The translations under genes and the position numbers were made by a program. From positions 1,355,001 to 1,419,000 of the forward strand of contig JAPFBL010000105.1 in assembly GCA_026182355.1 (NCBI GenBank): DNA of 64,000 nucleotides, given 5' to 3'. This document shows positions 40,871 through 52,842 of this stretch, in pieces (position 1 is the stretch's first letter; each line of letters opens with the position of its first letter). Origin of the DNA: Hermatobates lingyangjiaoensis (lineage: Eukaryota > Arthropoda > Insecta > Hemiptera > Hermatobatidae). The notes under the pieces are model-generated. The model ran no database searches, was not told where the DNA came from, and saw nothing but the letters and a program-made list of their open reading frames with translations.

Positions 40871-43490
40871 TCACTGAATCACATGATTAATCAAATCATT
40901 GACTGGAATGAACGTGTGTCATAGCATGTAGTTTCAATTAGCTTCATCAGATTAGTTTTGGCTGCATTATATTTCTATCATGCAGTAGTCATATTAATTC
41001 AATATCAAATACAAAGTTATAAGTTTGAGAATGACCAAACGAGTGCGAAAGAAATAGTGTCTCTTTTTATATAAAATACGTTTTCCATGCTCGTTATAGA
41101 AACATTATAGTTCTATAGGAACTATATGTTTCAGCGCTTTCTCTATGTCCTTTAGAGGTAAAGTATAATGAGTTGCAGAGCTAGGCTTGAGGAGATGCTA
41201 GTGCTTGGTCATATTCCACTGAATATAGTCCTCTGAGCGACGTGAACACCAAGCATTTACATCCCAAAACAATGCACTCACAACAGCTGTCAAGGGTTAC
41301 CAACATTCAGGAAATGGACAACACTCGCCAAGCAAATTAATAATTTATTAAAACATAATTAATCAATTAGTTTTTGAATTATTAAATGTAAATGTTTTTA
41401 TTGTGGCACATGATTGAATGAAGTTATTGTATGTTAATAGCTTTGGTAATTAATACAAAAAATACTATATCGAATTTATATTTTCTTCTTCTAATTTTCA
41501 ATCTTAAACAATAAAAGCAAATTTCTAAGGATCCCTAGATAACAACTATTTTATTAGATTAGGAATCGGGAATCATCTCAATTGTGAGAGTTTTAAAAAT
41601 AAATATTTTTAAGAGAATTTCCATGAGAGCTGTAAAATTTGTTAGTAAAAACAACTAAATGCGTGCATTGTTTAAGTAACTACAACCGTTTGGAAAACAA
41701 TTTGAATGTGTTGTCTTTTTTACAAGGTTATGCAGAGAGCAGAGAATAACAAATTCAGTGACTCGTGGGGCCACACAGCCTGCTGATGGCTCGGGGGTCT
41801 GGCTGGCACTGGTCAGGTTAAGCTCCAGTCACTGAGGCTTCCATCCGCCCTCAACGTTTTCACACTCAGAACACAACACACGTATATCTTGATCTAATAT
41901 GCTAACACTCAAGCCGTTATTAAAGCCGATCAAAGTTTCACTTATTTTTCGCCGTTTCGTGCCTGCAGTCAGTCACTCAGACTGCAGTATCTGGTATGCC
42001 TACGAAACGCATGCCTCGGTCAGACGTATTTTAATACAACCTCTCATCACTTTGTATCACCTGTTCTGAGATTTCCCTGAGATCCAGATGCAGTCGTCAA
42101 AGGATTCAGACCTGCCTCATAAGCTATATGTTGTCTCCTTCGTGCGAGATGCTCTTGGTCCATAATCCACAAATGTTAATCTAAAACACTTAATTTAAAC
42201 AGTAAGAACAGTAATTAATGTAGTATTTTAGAAACATTAATCAGCTTAAACTGATCTACATTATTTCTATTATAAATCATTTTAAGCTAGTGTACGAACA
42301 CTTCATTGAATTGTAATTGGTTCATAAAGCAAAAACCAATTACATTTTCAAACTTTATTCCAATTAAGTGTAAGGGTTGATTCTGTAGTAGTGCTCCTAC
42401 TAAAGGAGTTTCCGTCTCACATATATTTCGTGTTAAGCTGTTTTAAAGGAAACATTGGTGAGAAGCTGATTACTTGTGTTGTATGATTATACATGTACAC
42501 ATGCTAATTTAAATGAATGATGACTGCCAAATGGGACTCTGCTTAAGCAGACTCAGTTCATCAAGCCTGCCTCACAGCACACGGTCATCTTGGTGCAGCT
42601 ACAAGTGCACTCACGTTAACATTTTTTATGTCAATAAAATTTTATAAGCAATGTTATTTGAAATTCAAAATATGTTAAATGCGTAAGAACTAGGGCTACT
42701 ATAAGTCCAATGGGAACACGTTCAGAATCTTAGGCGCATTGTACCAACTGTAGAAGTATATGTTGTCAAACATTCTCATTTGTTCATAATTATCTGGACA
42801 TCTATTTTGGTGAATACTCTGAACTACGACTCAAGTTGGTGTAACTCATTCTATTTTGCTCTTTATGCAAGTAACTAACTTGTAGGATAGTATGGGTTAT
42901 ATAATTTGGTCTGTGCACTTGAATGAAGCATATGCATACATTATCAAGCGCTAAGGATACTTCAATAATTATATGAAAGGCAAGAGGACAAGAAATTGTG
43001 CGTCCCCACCTCCCCTCCAGAGTGCATCAGCGATTGGTAATTTAATAATTTGTAATTTTATTGAGAAGTATGCCCTTGACTTTGAATATAATAGATTTAA
43101 TGATTTTTCTGCATATATTAGCAAACTTCAGAAATGCTTCTAAGGTCTTTTGAGAAAACTATTGGCTCAAATTCTGAATTTTTACAATAGGCTCGGTATT
43201 ACTTTTTCATATCTTTATTTTGGAATGCTATAATATTTATTATAATTACGAAAAAAATATTTATAATTATTTTAAACTATTAATCGTAATATATTTACAA
43301 ATACCCATATTGGTCCATTACAAAATTAAATAACTTTTTTTTTACTTTCTGATAAAAAAATATTTGAATAAAATATAATGTTGAAAACTATTCAGCTGTG
43401 CATCAGATGTTACCTAGTTACCCTTGGTAATGAACCCTTTGTTCGAGTAATAAAAAAGAAAGAAGGCTAGTAAGACAGAGATGAGAGAAA
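40871..43490. other. Intergenic spacer
   Basis: Mostly AT-rich. A more balanced stretch at about 41750-42170 (CCACACAGCCTGCTGATGGCTCGG...) has no supported frame and no family I recognise. Confidence 0.45.
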
Positions 43491-43494
43491 AAAA

Positions 43495-43700
43495 AGAATT
43501 AAGTTGGATAAGGCGAGTGGAGCGTTGTATTGTATGTGGGACGAGATTTCCAGTGGTACCAACGTGACATTGGCCGGCCTTGTTCTGGTACCGGTCGAGC
43601 AACACTGCGCCAAGGCCAGTCGCAGCTTCCACATCTCCGCTGAGCGCATAACTCTTCAACTAAATTGGTCTCAACACGGTCCCAGCCCTTAATCTTGCTT
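43495..43700. other. GC-rich island, possible exon
   Basis: About 200 bp of high-GC sequence with open frames on both strands. The plus strand has YCMWDEISSGTNVTLAGLVL ending QLNWSQHGPSP. The minus strand has GDVEAATGLGAVLLDRYQNK. None matches a family I know. An exon of an unidentified gene and a transposon remnant are equally possible. Confidence 0.3.
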
Positions 43701-45097
43701 CTCCCGGCAACTAAAAAATATCTAATTACAGATACGTAAAATATCGAAGCAGCCGTGCCAACGCTTAACGGCTACTACTGCTTAACTTACAACATTTTTT
43801 TTTCCACTGATTCTTCTACAGGAATATGTTCTACATGATAGAAATCAAATTAATTTTCATAAAATAAAAATTATTTAATTCACCCGGTAACAAATTTCGT
43901 GCGCACTGATTTAAAATGAGATATTACGAATGCATTATTTTTCTCCTAATGCATATACATCTGATACTAAAAGGTGCAACGCCTCAAACTCTTCCAAGGG
44001 GTTTAAAAATTGACAACCATTACCACATATTCGTATAATTAATTCAGGCCACTCGGAACTGTATGTTTAGTTATTGTCCTACACGTGTGCGATGCCTAAT
44101 TATGTAATAACCACTACTTGTTTTATTCAACTTGTATTTTTGGCTCATTTTCAGTCAGTTTAGCTAGCTACTGTTAAATTGAACCGTTAGTTACACGTCT
44201 TTAAAAGTTCTATGTCGACGACTATTTGAATCGTGTCCACTAAACGATCTAAATCTGATATAATTATGAGCCATAAAAAGGTATAAAAAAAATCATAGTG
44301 AAATACTGATTTTTAAGATAATTTGAACAAATTACATTAGTAATGTCTGAAAACACTATTCAATTAAAAAATTGTTTTCTACAATTTTAATGAAAAGCAT
44401 TCTTTTTTTGTGATATAATAAAGTTAATAAATCTTAACAACTTGTAAAAGTGCAAATTTGTGTCTACCAGTTGATGGTGTAGTAATTGTTAGAAATTATT
44501 CTTTTCTAAATTCGTTAGTATAACAAAACATGAGTTCATAAATAACCTTTATGAAGATTTTTATATGTAGATATGAATTTTATATTTTTCATTTGATAGT
44601 TTAATTTCTAAAAATGCATTTATAATTTCTTGCTGATACTTTGCAGTACAGACATGACAAAACTCGTAAACCATTATTTTTTTTTTAAAAGAAAAACATC
44701 ATTCATATCACATCTACATCAACCTTTAGTCATATCGTTAAAAGTGTATTTCTGAACTTTTTTATCTACTTTGAGTGCATTTGTTATTAACAATCAATCA
44801 CATATAGCTTGTAATTATCACAGGCACATAGCGGAGAAAAATGTTTACTACAATTTATTTTTCAAAATGTTGTTTGTCATTAGAACACGATTAGATGGAG
44901 AATAAGGAGTTAGACAGAGAAAGAGAGAAATGGACTCGCCTTCATGTGCAATCCTGATTAAGAGTAACTGCTCAAAATGTCGGCTATAGTAAATGCTCTT
45001 TTTTGACATGTATTATGTATTAGTTTTTTTAACACATTGTTTTTTAAAACTGTTATTTTTAAATTGTTTGTAAAATAATTAAGATGGCATTTTTATC

Positions 45098-45100
<3 letters not shown>
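43701..45100. other. Intergenic spacer
   Basis: AT-rich. Nothing recognised before a (TA)n tract at 45101-45140. Confidence 0.5.
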
Positions 45101-45140
<40 letters not shown>

Positions 45141-45144
<4 letters not shown>

Positions 45145-45338
45145 CAAACCACAATAAGAAAATGAGAAAACAAGACTAAGATCTTTCAACTGCAGAGAAC
45201 ATCTAGTGTTTTAGTTGGGTTTTTGACTCTGACGAAGACCGCTTGTTACGGTTGAAAGGTCTTAGTCTTGTTTTCCCATTTTCTTATTGTGGTTTGATCA
45301 TTGATTGTTATTTCACGTGTTTATGTGAAATCTTTTTA
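45141..45338. mobile_element. PLE family A head-to-head insertion in (TA)n
   Basis: A short minus-oriented arm (45141-45198, starting TGATCA and broken off inside the ribozyme region) is followed by a plus-oriented arm with intact fold and full tail to 45338. Both outer sides are (TA)n. As in the 40.2 kb copy, the left arm stops at TGATCA and the right arm has the complete tail. Confidence 0.8.
45225..45267 (+). ncRNA. Hammerhead-like fold, family A
   Basis: GACU/AGUC stem I, box CUGACGA (45229-45235), extra A, stem II GACC/GGUU, GAAA, then AGGUCU in place of AGAUCU for stem III, U, AGUC. Core boxes intact. Confidence 0.55.
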
Positions 45339-45392
45339 TATATATATCTCAATGATCAAACCACAATATGAAATGGGAAAATCTTTTTGTAG

Positions 45393-45432
45393 GCCTATGA
45401 AAAAAGTTTTAAAATAAAACCGAAACGTCGGC
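45393..45432 (+). ncRNA. Hammerhead-derived fold, family D
   Basis: GCC/GGC stem I, CUAUGAA in place of CUGAUGA, stem II AGUUUUA-AAA-UAAAAC, GAAA, A-CG-U, C, GGC. The GAAACGUC side is conserved and the CUGANGA box is not. Confidence 0.4.
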
Positions 45433-45587
45433 AACGAGTGTTTGATTTTTGAACCTAGAAAATTGACTGAATCCCGATTACATAACACACCTATATGCAT
45501 GAAATATATATATATTATATATATACTAGGTGTGTTATGTAATCGGAATACAGTCAATTTTCTAGGTTCAAAAATCAAACACTCGTT

Positions 45588-45627
45588 GCCGACGTTTCAG
45601 TTTTATTTTAAAACTTTCTTCATAGGC
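45588..45627 (-). ncRNA. Hammerhead-derived fold, family D, mirror copy
   Basis: Same layout as 45393-45432 on the other strand. Stem II AGUUUUA/UAAAACU is complete here, followed by GAAACGUC-GGC. Confidence 0.4.
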
Positions 45628-45639
45628 CTACAAACGATA

Positions 45640-48600
45640 GTAAGAAATCACATATCAACATCCAACATATAAACAATAAGAAAATGGATAGTTACAACTT
45701 ATGAATATTACAAGCAGAAGTATTAAACAATATAATTTACAGGAGCTTGAATTTGTTGACTAAGAAAATGAAATTTACATTATTTAAAGGAACAACAATC
45801 TTAACCGAACAAAACCTTCGACTAAGCTATAAAGATAACATTACAAGTAACCTCAATACTGTTCACTCAAAGGAACTAAAAAAATCATATTTCACTATAA
45901 CTCAGCATAACTAAAAAACAGCATTTTTTTCATTATCCAAATTTCAACTTTCTGTTTAAGGAAAAAGAAAATGCTGGGAAAACTGACCAATTCCATTTTT
46001 AACCTATCCTACTATACGGTCAATACCTTAATCAAGGTTTATATTTTATTTGTCTGGTATTGGAATTAAGTATTTTTATAAAAAAGAATTAAAATATATA
46101 GAGTGGTAAGCTATAAACAAGATTTTGAATCAAAACGAAATATTGTAAACACAAAGAAATGTAAACTAATACAATAAATACAGCAGATCATCCCAGTTTC
46201 TATACTTATAAAATAGTTTTTGTATACTAATCAAAGCTTGTTTGAATTTTTTTTCAACTTATTATTTCTAATTTTATCTTTGTGACATAAATTTATTGTC
46301 TAACAATAGCGAAAAAAACATTTTTTTGTAATATAATAAAACATACCATAACGGCATTTCCCGATTTCCCGTCCATGCAATGTCAGTATATATTATGTAT
46401 TTCTAATCCTATCGAAAAGACCTATTTTGTAATAATTTCATTATGATTGATCATGTGGCATTGTTTGCATTATTTTCAGAGCCAATCAAATTTTATATTA
46501 CAAGCGACAAATACCTTTCTTATTACTTGAAAAATGTGGCATTTCTATCTATTTTTCTTTTTGTCAGTTGTTTTAGAAAAATATCTCAAAGCTTCAACAT
46601 TCTGGAGCTTCTAGTTTAAAAGAAACGAAATGCAAATCAAACCAACAGAATATCTGTGGATGTATTTGATTTTTACAGTTTATATGTTAATTTATTTCTT
46701 GGTTTATATATTCGCTGAAAACCATGTTCCTCGTAATTATTCTCTATTAAAATATTCATTATTCTATTAATATTTGCATGAATCTATTATGTATATAAGT
46801 TACGATAACTTTGTAAAATCAAAGTAATATGTTTTCCTGAACTTGTGTGATCTCTTCAAATAAACTTTAAACAGAAAATATATTTTCAGTTTCAGATAGG
46901 TAAGCACATGTGGCATAAATCAAATGCATAATAATAGAAATGCTGCGTAGTATATATAATATATATATAATAGAAGCATGGGATGCGGTAGCCTTTCTTA
47001 CCATTCCTCCTTTGAATAGTTTGGCCCTTCTATGAAAATGCCATTCAACTAAGATGGGCATCGAAAGCCGTTAACATAATAACAATAATATTTTTCATTC
47101 TCTGCAGAAAAAGTTTTTATGCTCTCCTAATAACAAATTAAGTACATATTTCTGAAAAGCAGATAAGATATCACAACAAAGTTGGTTTCAGTAAAATCAA
47201 ACTTGCATAATTTATTTACAACCTTCCTGATGAAATTATCATTTAAGTATGAGTAAACATGGAAAAAAACAATTAAAAAATGTCAATGTCGATTTTGATG
47301 TCTTGAGTGCCTTAGAATCTGTTTTTGAATTCTTTTTACAGGTGTTTGTATGTATAGTCTAATGGATGGGTATAAAAAAAAATTGGAAGTTTGCTACAGA
47401 CGTTTGCTCAAAACTTTATGAGGAAAGAGTACAGCTTTTCATTGGACTAGGAGCTATTCCATTACAAAAACAATGCTTATATTCTTTAATCGTCTGATGT
47501 GCATGAGAAGTTTATCAAAAGATATAAATTAAGATTCATTTATATTGTTATGAGGTTGGAGGGAAACTTAGGGTCAGCACACTAATGAATATATTAAGAA
47601 GTAATGAAACGGGTTAATTCTAATCATGAGTTAGTTTTAAAATCTAAAATCTCTTTTCATAAAATTTAATATTTAAATCTAAAACTAGAATTAGTAATGA
47701 GACATTGATCTGTGATATATCAGAGAAAAATATCTAACAAGGCTAAGGTTGCGGACCAAGTTTGGAACTAGTTAGAACTTCCGAACACATACTCTCTAAT
47801 TGTGATTCGATCACCTATAACAGCCTCAGAACTTCAATAGAATTAACCTGACTACTCCAAAAACACAAAAATTTACTTCTAAACGTAATTTAAGCCCATA
47901 TCTTACAGGACAGTAAGTGAACGATATTGGACTTACGTCATTATAGAATTTACACTTTACTTTGCCTCTGAGATAATATAATAATAATAATTAATGTAAA
48001 TAATATGTTTTCCACTTAAGTACTGATCATGGGGGCTAAAATGTATAATGTTCACAATACTGATATGATAAACATTATATGAATTGTATTATACAAGAAT
48101 GAGCGGTATAACATTATAAAAATAAAAACTGTCTTATAAATTTATTAAGTCATCCCCAATACCTACTCGACTTTGTTCTCACAGAGTATTTAAAATAATT
48201 CTGTGTCGGTAACAAACAAATGATAGTTATTTCTATCATTTGTGTCTTTAACTGGAGCGTCAAGCAATTGACTCTTCACAAAGATTAGTTTATTTTTTTC
48301 ATAACTGGTATCTGGTAAAGTAATTAAGACATCACAAGTTTATGGCATGCGAGCACAATATTGTTGCATACATTTGTCTGCTTTAACAGACGAACAGTTA
48401 AAGTCTACTTCTCTTATGTTCTTATCGAAGCGAACAAAAGAGTCTGATAATCCAGTCTTATCATTACAGACTCTGGAAACATTATTAGTAAAACCTCTTA
48501 CTTCTACCTGGAAATACCTTCAATTATACACAACTGTGAAACCGTTTACATTTTGAAAGCTTTAAACAGAAACTAACAGAGTAAATATATGAATGTAACT

Positions 48601-50490
48601 ATATACAGGAAAACTATCGTTTTTCAAACAGCAGAAAACACTCAAACCAATGAACTCAGAGAACAATAACAAAATCTCATTTCCGCATAATTAACGTCCT
48701 TTGAAAATTCTTTCTAACCATGTCAGTTCCTCGAGAAATATCTTACTTAGAAAGCTCTTAGCAGTATATAGCTATGAAATTGAAGTACCAAACGTAATGA
48801 AAATTTACCACGCTAAAGTTCTTTATAATATTCAACTTTCGTTATATTTCAAAATTAGTTATTATTTTTGTACAGCTTCAAAAATCGGAAACTTTTATTT
48901 ATCCATAAAAAAGTGTATTCTTTTGGTTTTAACTATAGGTTACTTAATTGTTATGATTTTTAGCTAAATGATAGTTGAACTCCTAGATGTCGCTACTATA
49001 TTAAAATGATACATTAGTGTTGATAATATACAAATAGGTAACATACAAGAGTAATGATTAGATTTATTCAAAAGCTCAGTACCCTGAAAATATAATTTTA
49101 TACGTATTTGAAAATTATTTTCACAAATTATACTTAAACGAGATAAAATTCACTTACACCTGACTTATGTAATTTTAATAGTTTATTAATATTTTGTTTT
49201 ATAATTTATTTACTTATTGAAGCACTTATTTTTTCTGAGATAATGCAGTTACTCAAAGAAAAGTATGAAAGTTAAAGATAAAAACCAGGGAAAAAAGCAA
49301 TAAATATTGGAAGAAAATGGTTAGTTGAAAAAAGACGAATTGAATAATATTTATGAGAAAAAGGATGAGGCAGGCAATTCCTCTCAGAGAGAATCATATA
49401 AAAACAAGAATGTATTTTCACCCATCCAATGTAAACCAAGTGCAGTGCTATTGAATTGAATTAAAATTGAAAATCAACAAAGAGTTGGGTCATTCTCGAA
49501 GCAGAGAAAAACACTGAAAAAAGACCATCCCCCCATTCTATCATAATATTGAGGCAGGTTGAAGGGAGTGAAAAACTAGTGAGAAAACAGCCATCTCTGC
49601 CTTATTTAGTTTAAGTTTTTTCATAAAATAATTTTGTTTCTCAAATTCATAAGATAACATATAATTTGTTTTTTCCATATTTAATGCTGAATAGAAAAGG
49701 AATAGGAAAATTGGTGAAATGTATTCAAATAATACCGCATGGCAAATTAATTATTCAACATAAAAATAAATCTTTCAGTGAAGACTGTCATCATCATTTA
49801 GATTACTAAGCGATACTCGTATTTCTTATAAAGTTAGTTTTAACTTACATAGTTAACCTTAGATATTAAAAGTGGCAATCTTAGCATCAAAACGTCAAAG
49901 TTTTGCATATATTTCTCAAAATGGATTTACTTACTGTTGTCGATATCATCATTCATTTAAATTAAAATGAACTCTCCAGTTTAGATTTTTATTAAAACCG
50001 GATTTTATCTAACAAGAAGAAGAAAAGTTATGAATCATAAATGTTTCAATGAAAAACCATAACTGAAATCAAGCGTAATAACAAAGTAAATATTAAAAGC
50101 AAAGTAATTGATGTTGAAATTGATAGGGGGTGTGGTGAGACGAGACAGTGAGATAAGTTGCAGGTTGACCAGTTAGGCATCTCTTACCCTTGCTTGTCAG
50201 GATTATGTACGCCTGAGCAGTGTTAGCAATCAATCCACTTGCAACGACTATTAAAACAATTATGACTGTCTACAATCAACTTTTTTATAATTAAAATTAC
50301 TATCACTTTCATAGATAATCAACTTAATTAAGCCATTTATTTTAATGTGGCTAGCATCGTTTTAAAATCAATTGCTAAAATGCAATAAATTGTTTTGGTT
50401 CTTAAACTAATGTTTAAGTTTGAAACTTGAAACCCTATTACCCAGCAGTGCGTTCTGAAATTCATTCGACAAGTTCAAATATTGAGATTC
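45640..50490. other. Intergenic spacer
   Basis: Almost 5 kb of AT-rich DNA with no gene or repeat recognised. Open frames of 60-90 codons (for example 48347-48556 and 48701-48967) are Asn/Lys/Ile/Tyr-rich and lack any signature. Confidence 0.5.
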
Positions 50491-50499
50491 TGTCTTGTG

Positions 50500-52236
50500 G
50501 AACGATAATAACCGTTACTTTACATTTTAATAATATCGAAATTATATGAAAGATACATTAAAAAAATCATTGTTCTAGAACAATCTGAAGCTTTATATTA
50601 TTTTTAAACTGAGATCCTGTGTCTCATCGGACTCATGCACACCGTAACCATATCCTATTCACTTTCTCTCTTTTGTTTCTAAAATCAAGTTAAAATTTTA
50701 AATTCCTTACTCAACTTTATAAATTTCCTTGGAGAATTATTTCAGCTTGATTGGTTTTAGGTGGGATTTACCGAAAATCAATAAATTCTTAAAAGTGATT
50801 GCTTCGTATTCACATAGGATATGTTGGAAGGCTTCCCCCTTATCCAAACATAGTCTGCCTTCTTCGTTTAATCTTAATCAGCGTACATAAGTGACAGAAA
50901 GAGAACAATCTCTGATTAGATATTCCACATAATTTTAAATCTTTTTTTAAGGTTTATAATTTTTTTAAAAGTTGAAATTCAATTGGAATGAGCTTTTTGA
51001 ACTAAACTCGACCCTTTGTTTTTTTTTCAATTAATCATCAATTTTATTGTTCTAATATATTGTAGTACCTCATTAAAATATCTTTGAATTTCTAGTATTA
51101 AACATATAAATATCAGTTTTCTTTGACTCGATATTGATAAAAAAATGTCCAAATCATCTTAAACAAATCCAACAAACCCCTCATATGTTATCTATTATTC
51201 TGAGTTATCAGTTTTTAGGACTATTTCGCCTTTTGTAGTAATCAGAACGCCTTTAAATTCTTTATTTGATATAGTAATTAGTGTTAATTTTTTCACATTT
51301 TATTTTTTATGACCAGCAGTTTCACATAAAAAAAGTTGTGAAACTTTTTTTCACTGAGTAAATGAGTATTAAGTCACTGAGTAAATATTATTGAGTAAAT
51401 GAGTAAATTTCAATGAGTAAATAAGTTCATTTACTCATTTTTGTCCATGAATTTCAACAGAAAAAAATTCAGCTCAAATTCTCTAAAAGGGCTACATTTT
51501 TGTAAATTTCATTACGATTGGTCTAAAGTTTTGACCAGCATAGATAGTGTCCACCAAATTTCAGAATAAACCATAAGTCAACATTTTTACATTTTATTAC
51601 AACATACTTTTTCTACTATTGAAGAATCTGAAGTTTTTTTGCTTAATGCTGTTGTCAGTTTCATAATAATCAGACAATTTTAACATTTTAGAGTTAGTAG
51701 TTTAGAAGAACAATTTTGTCTAAAATCATATTTTGGCCGTAAAAGTAACTTTTCTGTTTTACAGTATTTCCTAAAAAATAGACGACATCTATGCTAAAGT
51801 GGTTTTTTTTAACAATGCCTGAGTCTCATTAGTGATTGGCCTTTAGAGTTGCCCAATATAAATTATCCCAGTAATAGAATTTAATGACTTGAGGATTATT
51901 ATTCGTCACTCCAGTCTTTGATCATGTAAACATTATGTAGTCATTATCGGTGGATTGTGACGAGAAGAGAATTATCATTTGCAACTGTAAATGACAGTAG
52001 CTTATGTTTTCATTTTTATCCTATAAACGAAATGGTGGGTGGTGGGGGGGGGGGGGGGGGGGGTAATCACCTTTAACTGTGGAATCAACGTTAATGTAAA
52101 ATATTAATTTGGTCCCACAATTAATTTGATCTGTAGCGTGGCCACAAATATTTGGACTCACACACACATCAAACATGTAAATTCTTCAAAATCTTGGCAT
52201 CCATTTTTTCATGATCACTATACTTTACTTAAAGAG
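50500..52236 (+). mobile_element. Family H repeat, copy 5 (degenerate)
   Basis: The left part (50600-50720: AAACTGAGATCC...TCATCGGACTCATGCACACCGTAACCAT) matches 24546-24640 of copy 4. The right part (about 51540-52236) matches the conserved 3' third, ending CATGATCACTATACTTTACTTAAAG with the hairpin half lost. It contains a 20-G run (52044-52063). The left end is approximate. Confidence 0.55.
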
Positions 52237-52570
52237 AAAAACCTGTTAAGTAAACTATTACACATAGTAGACAGAATTCCATTTACAGGTTGAAAATAAT
52301 AACATAATGTCTTCTGCTCTTCATAATGTACCGATAAGCGTTCAGAATATCAACCAATCCTTGATCACTATGTATAATCCAAAGGTCTAATAAATAGGTA
52401 AAAAAACCATTTAACAGTTTAAGAAACGAAAGTAGTTTTGACATTGCTCAAATAAGTAAATGATCCAACAGTTAGTGTGGTGTTGTATATCTGCGTGTGT
52501 AAAAAGATTCCACATAAACACGTGAAATAACAATCAATGATCAAACCATAATATGAAAATGGGAAAACAA

Positions 52571-52613
52571 GACTAAGATCTTTCAACCATAACAAGTGGT
52601 CTTCGTCAGAATC
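52571..52613 (-). ncRNA. Hammerhead-like fold, family A
   Basis: Minus strand: GAUU/AGUC, box CUGACGA intact, GACC/GGUU, GAAA, AG-AU-CU, U. One stem I wobble. Confidence 0.55.
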
Positions 52614-52636
52614 AAAAACCCAACTGTTGGGTTTTT

Positions 52637-52679
52637 GACTCTGACGAAGACCGCTTGTTACGGTTGAAAGCTCTTAGTC
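52637..52679 (+). ncRNA. Hammerhead-like fold, family A
   Basis: GACU/AGUC stem I, box CUGACGA (52641-52647), extra A, GACC/GGUU, GAAA, AGCUCU at stem III, U. Core boxes intact. Confidence 0.57.
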
Positions 52680-52715
52680 TTGTTTTCCCATTTTCATATT
52701 GTGGTTTGATCATTG

Positions 52716-52716
52716 A

Positions 52717-52770
<54 letters not shown>

Positions 52771-52842
52771 GTGTGTGTGTGTGTGTGTGTGTGTGTGATG
52801 TGTGTGTGTATGTTGTGTGTGTGTGTGTGTGTGTGTGTGTGT
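52716..52842. repeat. (GT)n microsatellite
   Basis: TG dinucleotide tract with a few interruptions (ATGTGG, GATG, TATGTTG). Confidence 0.95.

Larger units (their letters stand above)
45389..45631. mobile_element. PLE family D inverted pair, tails inward
   Basis: Arms 45389-45492 and 45528-45631 are near-perfect inverse complements (GTAGGCCTATGAA...GAAACGTCGGCAACGAGTG...CATAACACACCT). The left copy is in plus and the right in minus orientation, so the tails face each other across ATATATATATTATATATATAC. A decayed family A end (45354-45388) abuts on the left. Confidence 0.75.
52501..52717. mobile_element. PLE family A head-to-head insertion in a (GT)n tract
   Basis: The minus arm from 52501 has the full tail (AAAAAGATTCCACATAAACACGTG) and the plus arm to 52717 stops at TGATCATTGAT. 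The centre is AACCCAACTGTTGGGTT. Flanks CTGCGTGTGT (52491-52500) and CTGTGTGTGT (52718-52727) could be the duplication. The truncated side is opposite to that of the 40.2 kb copy. Confidence 0.82.

Noticed and set aside
48347..48967. Two plus-strand frames of 69 and 88 codons
   Set aside because: AT-driven residue composition, no domain, no splice context or conservation evidence.
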